Both the position numbers and the translations under genes were made by a program. Positions 1 through 12,835 of a DNA stretch of 64,000 nucleotides are shown here, piece after piece. Source of the stretch: Phascolomyces articulosus (taxonomy: Eukaryota > Mucoromycota > Mucoromycetes > Mucorales > Lichtheimiaceae); assembly GCA_025677815.1 (NCBI GenBank), contig JAIXMP010000007.1, positions 310,001 to 374,000 on the forward strand, in the 5' to 3' direction. A model generated the notes under the pieces. That model searched no databases. It was not told the origin of the DNA and was given only the letters and a program-made list of their open reading frames with translations. Numbering within the stretch: position 1 is the stretch's first letter; the number at the start of each line of letters is the position of its first letter.

Positions 1-3000
1 AAGAATGTTGCAGTACTGATTTTATGCATCACAACCTTCGTTCTTGGACAAAATAACAATTTTCAATATGCTACTCGATTTCCACAAAATAAATTATACA
101 ACTTATCGCCGAGTTCAACCGGCCTTGATGGCATCGATGGCACGGTAGCAGCATTTGGCGATTTCAATAACGATAAATTGTGAGTAGTACGCTTTCTCTT
201 TGTCTGTATGAAACGAAACGAGAGAGATATATCTATTCAACCAAAGGAAAAGAATCCTTTTGTTTTTATTGTTTCCGTCATAAGTACAGTAATGAGAAAA
301 AAATGAGCTAATCTCCTTTTTTTTTTCTAGTACTGACTTATTCATTCTTGGCGCCGACCAACACTCTTTATCTGTATATACTTGGCATCATCGTACGTAA
401 TACATTAAAAAAAAGAAGACGATCAGTAACATATGAACCGATATATATATTAATAACGTGTTGACCATTTCGAAAATACATAGAAAACTTTACATTTATT
501 CCACCAAGCACATCACCACAAATCGTAGAAAAAGACTTTGTTATTACAGGCGTCGTTCCAGGCGACTTTAACTATGATGGAAAGCTTGATGTATTATTAA
601 TGGGACAAAGGAATCCAGAGAGTAGTTCGGATTCAGAGATATTATTAAGGATCTATCGAGGCAATGGAAATGATACTTTTGGTAAAAAAAAGAAGAGAGA
701 GAGAGAGAGGAAGATTTTTTTGTTGTATGGGCAATTGGAATATAGGAGGGATAACAAACAAGAAAGGGACTAACAGTTTTTTTTTTATAGAATCTACTTA
801 CATTGATATACCGTCAGCAAAAGGAAATCATCCTATGGTTTTGGACCTTACTGGAGATATGAAACTTGATTTACTTGGATACCCCTATGAAGGCGACAGT
901 AATTCATTAAGTATGTGGATCAATACTGTGACCGAATCTCATTTAAATGCTACGTCGATATACAATGTGTAAGTCTCTGATTATTTTTTTTTTTTATTTG
1001 AACGTGAAAGAATGTGTCATCGAAAAAGAAAAACGGGTTATAACTTCTTTTCATATGTTAGTACTTCTGCATCTACTATATTGGATGAAAATGAGACAAA
1101 GAAATGTTTATGGGCTCATCCACATTCGAATGCGGTAGTAGATATTGATGGTGATTGTTTAGCTGGTAATGTATAAATTAAATATAGCGTGTATAATGAA
1201 TTTCTTTATTGGAGTAGGATGGATATATAGGTTTTGAAACACTAAACCACAAAAAAAAACATGGATTATAAACGGTTAGATCTTGTATTTGTGTGTCAAC
1301 ATACTGGATACCAAAGTTTACAAATATGGACAAACCAAAGAGATGAAGGATTCCAAAAAGCTCGTGAATTAAATCTACCACCGGGTGCAGGTCCAGTTAG
1401 TTATGGAGATATTGGTAAAACAAAAAGACTTTTCTATCTAATTCATGCAGAACAGAAATAAAGGAGAATGCGTGTGAAGGCTGATGAGAGGACGTGGTAC
1501 ATGATGTCATATTCTCTCCTTTCTTCTCTATGAAAATGAAAAAACTCTTAATTATATTATTGCATACTCATATATTTTTTATAGATGGAGATGGTTCAGT
1601 TGATATTGTATTCCCTGTGAGCCAAGGATCAAAACAACAAATCCATATTGTATATAATCAACAGATGGACCTTTGTTCCAAGGGAGATAACAGTGATAAC
1701 CCAAATTGTCGAAAAGCACAAAACCTTTGTATTGCTGATCCTGACTTTAGGTTTGATATGGATTCACCTGACAGTAATGTAAATAGCTTGTGAATTTTCA
1801 TGATAATCATTTGATAGAAAATGAAATTTCTGTTTTATTTATTTATTTATATTTATTGATTGACTTGACCTATCAAAATATATGTAGGGATATGTGATTT
1901 TCGATCTGGAAGGCTATATTGATTCCGGAGACTCTATTCAAACGCAAGATCCTGATTTCAAAGGAATATGGCCAATAGCTGTTCATCCCGGTAAAGATTA
2001 TCGATCTGTTTCATTTACACACACATTTGATTACGACCCGATAAACAAACAAAACAATGAAAAACTAATGTTGATTTTTGCTGATTATCATGGTAATACA
2101 TGTAATTTCATAGGTGATTTCAATCTGGATGGATATCCTGATTTGTTGGTTACCACGGGTCACAAAGTATTACTACTTGATTCTACATTATGCACTAATC
2201 AATTATGCTCATCTGGTGCCACAAGTGCATTCAGAAGAACATTTTCTGTGGTTCGACAAGGCGCCGAAGCATTAGCCAAAATTCCTAATCCCAGACAAGC
2301 TGTCTTTTTTGACATTGATGAAGATGTATGTATTATTTGGAGTTGCGCTGTTAATGTTTCTTTTTACTAGCTTATTCGCTAAGCTTAGCTAACCCAGCGA
2401 TTCATTTATAACCCCAATCTTTGAATGAAATTCGCCATAACAATCGTTATTAATTGGATGGTTTTATATTTTATTTTTATTTTTTTTTTTGTTTCGGAGA
2501 ATAGGGATCATTGGATATGCTGGTTCTATCAAAAACAAGTGGATCATCCGATGCGAATCGTACACCCAATTTCATCATTAATAACTTTTTTAATGATGCC
2601 TTCTTTTTAAAGGGACTTGGTAAGGAAAATGATTATCATGACGATGTATTTTCTTTTTAGAGTTTGAATGATTCATTTTAGTAAATAATCATAAGAAAGG
2701 CGAAAGAATCCAATCCAAAACAAAAAAAAAAAAAAAAAGATAACGCACATACGCAATTTTTGTACATCCAAGTACGAAAAAACTCATTTTCACTGTTGTA
2801 CAAAAAAACTAATCACTGATAATCTTTTTTTTACATTTTGTTGCTCAGTTTCAAATGGAGTCTGTGGAAGCAATTGTCCTGCTGAAAGCGGATACGCAAA
2901 GGTAAAAGACTGAAAAAAAATGCATTAGTGAATAGTGTAACCATTCTATTAACTTTAGTATGAATATAACGATTCCATAGCCTTATGGTGTCAATTATCC

Positions 3001-3692
3001 TGGTGCAACATTTAAATATACAGTATTGGATACATCGGGTACAAAGCGAGTACATCAAGGTAAAAAAGATAGAAACAAGAAAGAATTACCCTTTTTTTTA
3101 AAAAAAAGATAAACTAATATAACATTATTATCTAAAGTTTCGCAACTTTCCCAATCATCATATCTTTCATTACAAACACCTTATTGTTTAATTGGATTGG
3201 GAAGAACAAATAACTATGTAGAAGAAATGTTTGCAGGTGTTTCTCGTCATCAGGTAGGAAAAAAAACCTTTAATAGAATTTGATTACAAATTATTTCTGC
3301 TTACAATTACTAACTTTTAATACACGCGTTCTTTCTATATTTATTAGGATGATAATTATATATTCTATGAAGGTGTCATTCCAAATTCACAGTTAATTTT
3401 CATCCCATATCAACCACAAGATGTCAAAGATAGTTCAACGTAAGGTTTAAATAGAAAACAAAAGGAGAAAGAATAATGAAAAACTAAACGTTAGCTTCCA
3501 AACGTTATCTATAGGTGGAAGGTTGAATTATATATCCAGCCGGGTGATTATGTTCCGTGGGTTTTAGTTGTATTGATTGTTGCTGCCATCATCCTGGGAA
3601 TTGTAGTTGGTGTTCTCTATTGGATGGAAAAGCGAGAAGATGAAATGGAACGAAGGAAAGCTTTACATATTATCAACTTCGATGCACTATAA
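1..3692 (+). CDS. ITFG1: ITFG1/TIP (LINKIN)-like FG-GAP repeat type I membrane protein, 5' partial
   Basis: Homologue of the T-cell immunomodulatory protein family: an FG-GAP beta-propeller ectodomain with one C-terminal membrane span. The frame is open at base 1, so the start lies upstream; the first residues (AVLILCITTFVLG) look like the end of a signal peptide. Exons: 1-179, 331-392, 484-681, 791-968, 1062-1165, 1280-1414, 1585-1778, 1888-2325, 2505-2619, 2849-2901, 2981-3059, 3138-3253, 3348-3439, 3515-3692; phases agree throughout and give about 706 visible residues. Seen: repeated FG-GAP/calcium-loop signatures (GDFNNDK, GDFNYDGKLD, DGDGSVDI, GDFNLDGYPD), then the family block YCLIGLGRTNNYVEE and IPNSQL, a membrane span (VPWVLVVLIVAAIILGIVVG) and a short charged tail ending NFDAL. 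Human ITFG1 is a cell-surface protein, so this one probably acts in the secretory pathway or at the plasma membrane (inference). Confidence 0.93.
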
Positions 3693-4344
3693 TAATAATA
3701 ATAAAATGAATATACTCTTCTTTTCCTTGTCTGAGTCTATTCTATTATACTTCTGTTATGTGTTATATGAAACCAAACATAATTTCCCCAATAATAATAT
3801 TATAGGATGATCTTATTTGACCTCCTTCAACCCCCATTCATCTCAATATATATAATAAGAGAATAATAACGAATTCCTTGGTCGTCTCTCCCCCCCGCGG
3901 ATAATACTATAGCCAATTCTATGGTTTGTCTGTTTTTACAATTTGTAATCAGCTGGTTCGGAACACAACACTCACACCAAAATGCGGGGTCTATTATAGG
4001 GTTTATATCTGTTCAATTTGAACGCACACACACACATTTCTTGCAAAAAAAGGGAACTACGGAAAATATTGATTATTAGAACTCAGGGCGAACAGCAACA
4101 TGGGGACGGATCGAATTCCGTCATAATTCACTGGCTTTTCTTGTCCGCTCCAAGGACGATGAAAAAAGCAGCCAGAAGTACACGTAGATGGGTCATATCA
4201 AATTATTTCACATAATGAAATTGGAATTATAAAAAGCTTCTCAGGTTTAATTTTCTTTTTTTTTTTTCTTTTCTTTTCCTTTTTTTTTTCCCTCTTCTTT
4301 TTTTATCTTTTTTTTTTTTATTTTCATAATATATAACTGAAAAA
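3693..4344. promoter_or_regulatory. Intergenic, promoter region of the isocitrate dehydrogenase gene
   Basis: No gene seen. The last 90 bases before the start codon (about 4250-4340) are an almost pure pyrimidine tract, as is common just upstream of highly expressed fungal genes. A small perfect hairpin, GACGGA (4105-4110) with TCCGTC (4117-4122), also lies here; its role is unknown. Confidence 0.4.
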
Positions 4345-6277
4345 ATGGCTGGTGGTAAAATCGTTGTAAAGAACCCTGTTGTCGATCTTGATGGTGATGA
4401 AATGACCAGAATTATCTGGCAATTTATCAAGGAAAAGCTTATCCTTCCCTACCTCGACCTTGATATCAAGTACTACGATCTTAGCGTCCAATACCGTGAT
4501 GAGGTTAGCACAAATGGTTTCTTTTGTACTATGCATTATGGAAAAATAAGTGTGGGAATAAGGATGATGTGTTTGATATTAAACTAATAAATATTTATAT
4601 TTTTATATATCTAATAGACCAACGATCAAGTGACCATTGATGCTGCTGAAGCTATCAAGAAGTACAACGTTGGTATCAAGTGCGCTACCATCACCCCTGA
4701 TGAAGCTCGTGTTGAAGGTAAATAAGTGATTGGATAGGTGTTATTTATGATGATAAACCCTTACACTAAATAATATCAATACTCTATGAAAGAATTCAAC
4801 CTCAAGAAGATGTGGAAGTCACCTAATGGTACTCTCCGTAACATTTTGAACGGAACTGTCTTCCGTGAGCCTATTGTTCTTCCCAGCTTGCCTCGTCTTG
4901 TTCCCGGCTGGACTGAGCCCGTGATCATTGGCAGACACGCTTTCGGTGATCAAGTAAATAGATATTTCATTTTATAGATAATACGATGGATGATGTATTA
5001 GTTAGTTAGGAAGAGGGATGAGTAGGGTTTTTTTGGAAGTATGAAGGAAAGATCTGGGAAAAAAAATGAAGGGGGCGATGGTGGTGGGATTCGAATTAAT
5101 TGTTATCGTGGCAAAAAAAAAAAAACTAAACCTCTTCAAACATGGGTTTTTATCTTCTTTGATTTAGTACCGTGCCACTGATTTCGTCACTGGTGGCCCT
5201 GGTAAGCTCGAACTTACCTTCACTCCTGCTGATGGCTCTGAGCCCAAGAAGTACGAAGTCTATGAATTCCAAGGTACTGGTGGTGTTGCCATGTCCATGT
5301 ACAACACTGATGAATCCATTGAAGGTTTCGCTCATGCCTGTTTCCGTGTTGCTATCGAACGCAAGATGCCCATGTACTTGAGCACCAAGAACACCATTCT
5401 TAAGGCTTATGATGGTCGCTTCAAGGATATCTTCCAAGATATCTACGAAAAGGACTACAAGCCTCAGTTCGAAGCTGCTGGTATCTGGTACGAACACAGA
5501 TTGATCGACGATATGGTCGCTCAAATGCTCAAGTCCAAGGGTGGTTTCGTCTGGGCATGCAAGAACTACGATGGTGATGTCCAATCTGATATTCTTGCTC
5601 AAGGTTACGGTTCCCTCGGTCTTATGACCTCTGTCCTTTACACTCCCGATGGCAAGACCGTCGAGGCTGAAGCCGCCCACGGTACTGTCACCAGACATTA
5701 CAGAGAACATCAAAAGGTATAAAAGAAATGAATTTTAAATACAGAGTAATATAGCGACAAAAATGGGTGTTATTTTTACAGAATAATTATCAAATGTTTA
5801 TGCTGACATGATGATGATAACACAACGTTAACTTTAAATCTTCAATTTTATTACCAGGGTAACGCTACCTCCACTAACCCCATTGCTTCCATCTTTGCTT
5901 GGACTCGTGGTTTGGCCCATCGTGCCAAGTTGGATGATAACGCTGAATTGGCTCAATTCTGTAAGGATCTTGAAAAGGCATGCGTTGATGTCATTGAAGT
6001 TGACAAGAAGATGACCAAGGATTTGGCTTTGACCATCTATGGCAAGGAGTAAGTGGTTTTTATTTTCTTGATTATGTCGTCTTTTTTTCTGGGACGGAAT
6101 AACTTTGAGATAAAACTTAATAATGAATACGGTTATGGAAATACGTCTTACTAACATTCAATTCTAAAATAATCCATCTTTTTTTATAGTATGACCCGTG
6201 AACACTATGCCACCACTGAAGAATTCTTGCAATGCATCGCTGACAAGCTTTCTGCCATTCGCAACGGCTCGGCGTGA
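4345..6277 (+). CDS. IDP: NADP-dependent isocitrate dehydrogenase
   Basis: Oxidative decarboxylation of isocitrate to 2-oxoglutarate, yielding NADPH. Exons 4345-4503, 4618-4717, 4793-4953, 5168-5716, 5858-6048 and 6190-6277 give 415 residues, the usual length for eukaryotic homodimeric NADP-IDH. Visible motifs: [13 protein letters not shown] at the N-terminus, the substrate-binding segment [39 protein letters not shown], the metal-binding region DDMVAQ and the cofactor segment [16 protein letters not shown]. The ATG at 4345 sits in AAAAATGGC and starts at the conserved [13 protein letters not shown], so no mitochondrial presequence is encoded by these exons; the C-terminus (NGSA) is not a peroxisomal signal. 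Cytosolic location is therefore inferred. The stop overlaps a GTGAGT, so a further 3' splice form cannot be excluded, but none is needed. Confidence 0.96.
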
Positions 6278-7859
6278 GTACACCATCTTACTCTTCCATA
6301 AGCATTGATTTATAAAATATAAAAAAAACATACATATTATACTCAGAATCTTTAACTCTTTGTTTTTCTCTTTTTTTTCTCTCTATTATCCTGCAATTTT
6401 CCCTTAAAATCCACCTATTTTAATTTGTATTTAATTTTTTTTATCATCTAAAAAAATCATATACATCTTCCTTTCTTCTCCTCCATTTGTAAAACTTTCT
6501 CTTTCCCTACTTCACGATATCTTTTGATCCCCATTGATAATCCTTTTTATTATTACAAAAAAAAAACCCTTACATTTTTTTTTACATACACGCACACACA
6601 AAATATTAGGCTCTCGCAACAAAAGCAAAAGCTTTAAAATAAACCAACCAACCATCAAAAATCGGTTCTACTAGTATATTTTTTCTGTTTCTCAAAAAAA
6701 AAAAAAAAACTTTTCGCACGGTCAGTTCCCAAGCATATTTTATTGTATATATTAGATATATGTTATATTAGATTAGAATAGAGCGTATTAGCAGAATGTA
6801 ATCGAATTGGTATAGAGTTTCCCCACGCATCATTTTCTTCACCTCTTTTTATTGGGTTTCCGAACCGTCTTCTCCCGCCGTTTTCACATGTTCTGCCGGA
6901 ATGAAAGAAGAGATCAGACCTTTCCCTTTTATTACCTTGTTTTTTTTTTAACTGACTTGAGCGAGTTCCTTATTTCCAACGGAAATATATACAAATTCGT
7001 ATTTTTCTTATTGAAAAAGAACCTTTTGCTTTATCTGTCGATCAAAAAAAATGGAGTTTTCATCGGTCCGAGAATGTTTATCTTTTTTTTGCCCTTCTTT
7101 TCCCTTCTTTTAACCCCAATGTCTGGTCCTTTTTTTTTATAGTCCATGTCTCTACTAGTTAGTTTAATGTCTTGCGGAAAAAACAAACGCTTAAAATTGT
7201 AGTTTTCCGGCATATAACTGCCTTTTTTATTTTATAATGTAAGTGAGCAATCAATTCATTTAGTTGTTTTTACTAGCACTAAAAAAAATTCTAGTTGAGG
7301 TAAATGATAATTAACTACTATGTATTTATTTCTAACAAACATATCATGTTTCTTTTTGTTCTGAACCAATAAAGAATATTTATTCTTTTCATGATCTTGA
7401 TAATCAAATTAATCAAATCATTGACCTTCAAAATTATTAGCATAATCGTTGAGCCACCTTTAGGAGAAGCTGTGTTTCATAATGTATATAATTACTAGAA
7501 GAAAGAATAGTAGAGCTCTGGTAAATACATAATTTGACACTGAAACAAATAAATATAAATGAAAAAAGATATCTTCTACTGGTTGTTGTTATGTTGTTAT
7601 ATACTAATCTTGATTATCTTTCCAATGTTTTTTCAATGTTTACCATTTTTGGATGCATATCAATAAAAAGATTAGAGAGAGAGCTCCGCTTTACTTCGTT
7701 TTTTTTTTTTTTTTTTTTTGACAGGCCAAAATGTTTTTGGGAATGAATGATTGACAGGTCCAACTTTTTAGACTCAGAAAATGTTTGTACCTCCAAGTGG
7801 AAAACGAGATCTGTAGTGATCATTTCCTAGCAAAAGCTATGGGTCCTATGAAAATGAAG

Positions 7860-7921
7860 GGACCGATTTTTCCGACAGTCCGGTCCGGGATTTCCTCCAT
7901 TTTTGCATGAAAAAAATGGAG
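7860..7921. repeat. Pair of adjacent hairpin-forming inverted repeats
   Basis: GGACCG at 7860-7865 pairs with CGGTCC at 7881-7886. Directly after it, CTCCATTTTT (from 7895) pairs with AAAAAATGGAG (ending 7921). It is GC-richer than its surroundings. It may be the remnant of a small transposable element; the function is unknown. Confidence 0.4.
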
Positions 7922-9607
7922 AGTTTGGCTGTAAACTGTTAAAGTGATGGCGATGATTATTATTACCATGGTTTTTAATTACTCATAACTTATAATAAAA
8001 CATAATATGGATAATATACATTATTACGAGCAAAGTGTCTCTATTCTATATCGCTTATGATATGTATTGAGTTTTTTTAGTTCTTAATAATAAAGATTCA
8101 TCAACTATCATCATTTTGGTAAAAGAAGATCAACCTTGTTGCTATTTTTCTTTTACTTCATACATACTAACATTTTTTACTATTACACAGCATATATATA
8201 TGCCTTACTCTTCCTATTAACATATACTGTACTTTATTTGTTATTGTCATTTACTAAGTCGTTTAAATAACAACACATATATTTATACATGCTTTGAAAA
8301 TTCGGTGATGATTTCTTTTTGCATCTTTTAGCAAAAAAGCAGTGATGATACTCATATGTAGCAATTGCTGGTATAACCTTAGACATCTGAAATTTTGAAT
8401 TTACTTCTCCCTTAGTTTATCTTACAGTGGTTTAATATATACTTGGTTTCTTTAAACATGTGTCTATTTTTTTTTTCTTTGCCAAATGGTTGTAACTGTA
8501 TACTGCTTAGTAGAATGAAGAATATAAAGGTTATCATGCAAATGAGGCATTCACAATGTTGCTCATCTTTGGATCCCAGTAGTGTGCAGTCACTTAGCCG
8601 AGGAGTCTTCTGTTTTGACTCTCTCTATTTTTACTTAGACCCAAAGATGTGATACTGCATCATCACTAAACAGCTTGATTTTCAACAATGCAGTAAAAAA
8701 AAAGTATTTCTCATGAATATAAAAAATTTAGGTAAGTAATGGTATGCAGCTAAAGAAAATTTTGGTACTAATACTACCAGGTATTTTCGTTGAGAGAAAA
8801 AAAAGTGGAACAAAAAACAAATGGGGGTGCTGCTTGCATCTTTGCTGATAAATGCATCATCCAACTTTCTATTCTTCAACGAAAAAAGTTACTGCATATT
8901 GTTTTTATAGTGTCTAATATAATTAAAGATAATAAAAAAAGAAGAGATGGCATTCTTTATTATATAACCAAGGATAATACAGTGAAATATTATAATAAGG
9001 TTGCAAATAGTAAAATTATTCTATAATTAGAAGTATCCTATAATTTGATAACGTTTTATCAGTGAAAATGTAATAAAATTTCCCATTAATATAATTATAT
9101 ATACTATCAATAGTATGTCTTGCAAAATAAAAACCAATTTATTACTAAAGTATATGACAATAAGTAGTGGTTTGTCAGTTTTATATATTACTCATTGATA
9201 TATAAGAAGAAGTTTCGCAGGATTTCTTTTTCTTTTCATCTTCTAGCACTTTTATAAAAAATGCAACCTGCTATTATTACTTACAAATAATAAAACATAA
9301 ATATACGTCAAATCCATATTCACCAGTAGGTAAGTAGAGTTTTTGTTTGTAAAGATCTAAATATGATATGATCATAGCTCATTTATTATAAACTTATCAT
9401 AAGTCATATATACTTTTAAATTCTTATCAGGTTTACTGATGTTATTATTCGAATCCATCATCAAGTTTTTAATGCAAACAACGATTATTGAAGGAATATT
9501 AAGACAGAACCCTCCTGCTGTGAAAATAACACTGGTCATTATTGGTGTCTCGAAGAAACGTTATTTGTTTTTGCAACTGTAATTTGTATTCCTGGACGAA
9601 CAAAGAC

Positions 9608-9705
9608 ACTACGAGAAAAGTTGATGGACATCTGCCAGATATTTTCTGTTCCAGACATTTTCATCAAAAAATGTCTGGTAGATGTCCGCCAACTTTTCCT
9701 GTAGT
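9608..9705. repeat. 98-bp imperfect inverted repeat, MITE-like
   Basis: Two 37-nt arms (9608-9644 and 9669-9705) are inverted copies matching at 31 of 37 positions, with most differences transitions. The outer ends read ACTAC...GTAGT. Inside the arms is a further 10-nt perfect inverted pair, CCAGACATTT and AAATGTCTGG (9651-9678). The shape suits a solo MITE or a collapsed pair of terminal inverted repeats of a DNA transposon. Confidence 0.6.
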
Positions 9706-11466
9706 ATCTATTATAACATTCTATAATGAATGAGGGTCAGCATGCAGCTCATGAAATTTGATATACTGTTTTATTGTAAAGTTTTGGCCTTAGAAGAAGA
9801 GTAAAATGTATGTTTAGCTTGTTGGTAACTATGTTGCGCATTAAATTGCCTTTTGAGTATGTTTTAGATTCTATCTCTTTATTTTCCGCTCTATATTGTT
9901 ATGGAATGTTTGGAATATCTTGATAGCTAAACTGGAGACATACTCCTTATAGCAATATCAATAAAAAAGAGTTCAACTCTCAAATATATCTATATATCAT
10001 ATTGGTAACCGAATACGTTTTACAAAGCAAGCGGTTGATGGTATTTCGTTTATATTTATACCATAACTTCATGAGTTGACTGCCTCTCTGTATTTATCTT
10101 TAGTAGACAAAAAAAAAGGACAATGCATAAGTAGGAGAAGTTGAATATATCTTCCTGTAGTCTATACTTTTGCTGACACAGGAAAGTATACAAATCAGTT
10201 AGGCTCCCGTATAAAAGCATATATATAGTGTAACACAAAGATAAAGAAGCCCATTCCTTTTGCAGAAAATCAAAATAATCTATCAAATAAAAGAGAATCC
10301 CAGCCTATTTTTTTTATGATGATGAACGGGATGAAATAGTAATCCAAAAGGTAAAAAAAAAGATAGAAAACGTACAAACAATAATTCATCATACTTGTAA
10401 GATAAAATGCGTCTCTATTGGTTCATTGATAAACATACTTTTTCAAAGTTGAACACTTTTGTTTTCAAGAAACGTTAGTTATTTCTTCTACGCATACTAC
10501 TGCATTCAATTGGCCAAAATAGCACGCTAATGCATATTATAATGAATTAGAGAGAGAGAAGTATAAGAAACGAGTGTTTTTATTGCTTGTTGATATGCTT
10601 TTGTATGTTCAGACGATTGTTGCCCCAAACATGCAGATTTCTTTTTGATCACAGAATGAGTTATCGTTTTGTGCTCTTGTGTTGTAAAACTTTGATGATC
10701 TGAATAATAAGCTTTTCATTGTCATGTGTTACAAAATGGATCAAAATTCATTTTTTCGTTACAAAGATTACGTTTGTTCTTTTCTTGTCATACAATTTAT
10801 ACAAGCTAAGCTATTCAATATCCTCATCTTCGAAATAGTAATTTCATTGATGTTTACTTAATGGGTCTATAACAAATTGGGAGCATTGGGAAAAAATATG
10901 GATCCAATATGAATATGAAAACTTTTTTTTCTTTATGTGAGTGTATCATCAATAAAATAATACTTGTAAATCGGACAGTCCACCTTTAGTTTTATAATTC
11001 TTAAGGAAGGAAGAAAAAAAAATACTATGACAGTGGCAGTATCAAAGGCAGAGAATGAATAAGGTACTGATGATATTAAGGTGTTTATTATTGTTGTCAA
11101 ATTTCAATGCTGTTAAAACTTTTTTTTTGTTCTTCTTTGAAAGGGACCACCTTTATTCCTATATATCAATAGCAATAAGTATGTATCGCATTTGAAACAA
11201 GCATTTTTAGTCGTATAAGGTATATGAAAACGAATACCTTTTCCTCCTTGTCCTTGGAGGATGACGGTAAAATCAGGAGGGGAAAAGTTATAGAGAACGC
11301 TGGACATCTGGTCGGAAGGAGAGAAAAAAGAAAATGTGAGAAAAAGAAAGAATAATCCATTTGATAATGTGATGCTTTTTTTTTTTTTGCTGTCATTACG
11401 ACACCGTATTAACCATATATAATAATATTATACTATCTTTATTTGATCCAAGGTCAATGGTAGTAT

Positions 11467-11603
11467 GTAGAAATTAGACATGCATAGGAATAGTTCCTAT
11501 CACTTATTGAGACTATTTACAATGATTCCTTCTAGACAATTGTTCAAGGGACATTTCCCCATAACCTGTAAATGCGGTTCGAGTCCAACAATCTAATTTC
11601 TAC
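11467..11603. repeat. Small element bounded by 12-bp perfect terminal inverted repeats
   Basis: GTAGAAATTAGA at 11467-11478 is the exact reverse complement of TCTAATTTCTAC at 11592-11603. Between them lie a short hairpin (ATAGGAA / TTCCTAT) and, at 11576-11586, GGTTCGAGTCC, a perfect match to the RNA polymerase III box B. It does not fold as a proper tRNA: the T stem is mismatched. It could be a SINE/MITE or a tRNA relic. Confidence 0.45.
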
Positions 11604-12835
11604 TCAGATGCATAACCTGAACCCACTTTAAATATTTTGTACTACATTGATAATGAATTTTGATTGGTTATATTTTACTCTCATTAAGTTCGTGTACTGG
11701 GAGCCTTTTCTAATGAGCTAAAAATTCCATTTCTTGTACATATAACATTTATTTGACAGCTCAACTGTCTTTTTTTGATAACCAATATTAATATAATGAA
11801 TATGCATGATTGTACACACATACACATATATCTATAAACACATCCAATTCTTTTTTTTATTGCAAATTCATAAATATTTATGTTAATAAATAAATAATAA
11901 CAATAACAACATCAACATATACAATTACTAAGAATAGAATAAAGAAGAAGAAAACAGATATTTAAGCTATTACTTGTATCGATTTTATTGGGTGTTTTTC
12001 TATATTTGATAACTTGGAACTTATTAAATTAAATTCAGTAGTTATACTTCTTTTTCCAATTGCTATTTAATTAGTGACTTACTAATTTGATCTATTATGC
12101 TTTGTTGCTATAAAATTATTAATAATCTACTCTTTTACTCTAGGATTGATAATGCTCTTTTTCGACGCGTTGAGACTTTAATAAATTTATAATTTGCCAA
12201 GCATTTATTATTATTATTAAATTATTGGATAATATCCATCATGTATTGTTTATCCATTATGGTGATGAATGTGAATAAGGTGTCAGTAACAATGTGTATT
12301 ATATTGAATAATTATAATTATAAATATTTGCCATCTGTAGTATTTATCACTTTTGGAATTGTGATCTGATTTTTCTAAATACATATTTGAAATAACAAGC
12401 AAGTTTATTTTTTTTTCGAGCGCCGAACACCATGGTCAAAAGTTGAAAGGGGATTACAAGTCTTCAACACCTGTTTGACACCATTCATCCTTCTATCTCT
12501 CTTTTTTTTTATGATTGGATATGAAGTTATCTTTGTTATAATGTAATTATGCATAGTCTTTAAAAAATGTCAAATTAATATTTTGAAGGTTATAAATGGT
12601 TATTTTTACTAGGTGAGAAAAAAACATCATTTATGAACGCTAAAAAAAGCAACATGCATAGCAAAACACAAACACACCAACACCAGCGACCCACCCTTTT
12701 CCTTGAACTCCGAAACTCAGCCTGGTGCTTTTTGGTTTGCTCTGGTTGTCTGCTTGCCTTTTTTTTTTTCTTTTTTCTCCCCCCCTCATCATCTTTTTTC
12801 AAAAACTTTTTTTCAAAAACTTTAATTAAAACGCA

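Larger units (their letters stand above)
6278..12835. other. 6.5-kb gene-poor stretch
   Basis: AT-rich DNA with poly-T/poly-A runs (for example T about 7699-7719) and only short random open frames. I see no conserved protein or RNA gene. It holds three small palindromic or TIR-bounded structures, listed separately (7860-7921, 9608-9705, 11467-11603). The last 100 bases before 12836 are a pyrimidine-rich leader of the RhoGDI gene, with a duplicated TTTTTTTCAAAAACTTT motif. Confidence 0.5.

Noticed and set aside
5085..5102. Possible tRNA T-arm (GGGATTCGAA on the plus strand) in an isocitrate dehydrogenase intron
   Set aside because: The complementary box B lacks the GG and no cloverleaf partner sequence is present.
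5150..5713. 187-codon minus-strand open frame over isocitrate dehydrogenase
   Set aside because: Antisense of the longest conserved exon; no independent protein features.
11467..11603. tRNA gene suggested by the perfect box B
   Set aside because: The T stem has only two pairs next to the loop, no acceptor stem fits at the right distance, and the length is wrong even with an intron.
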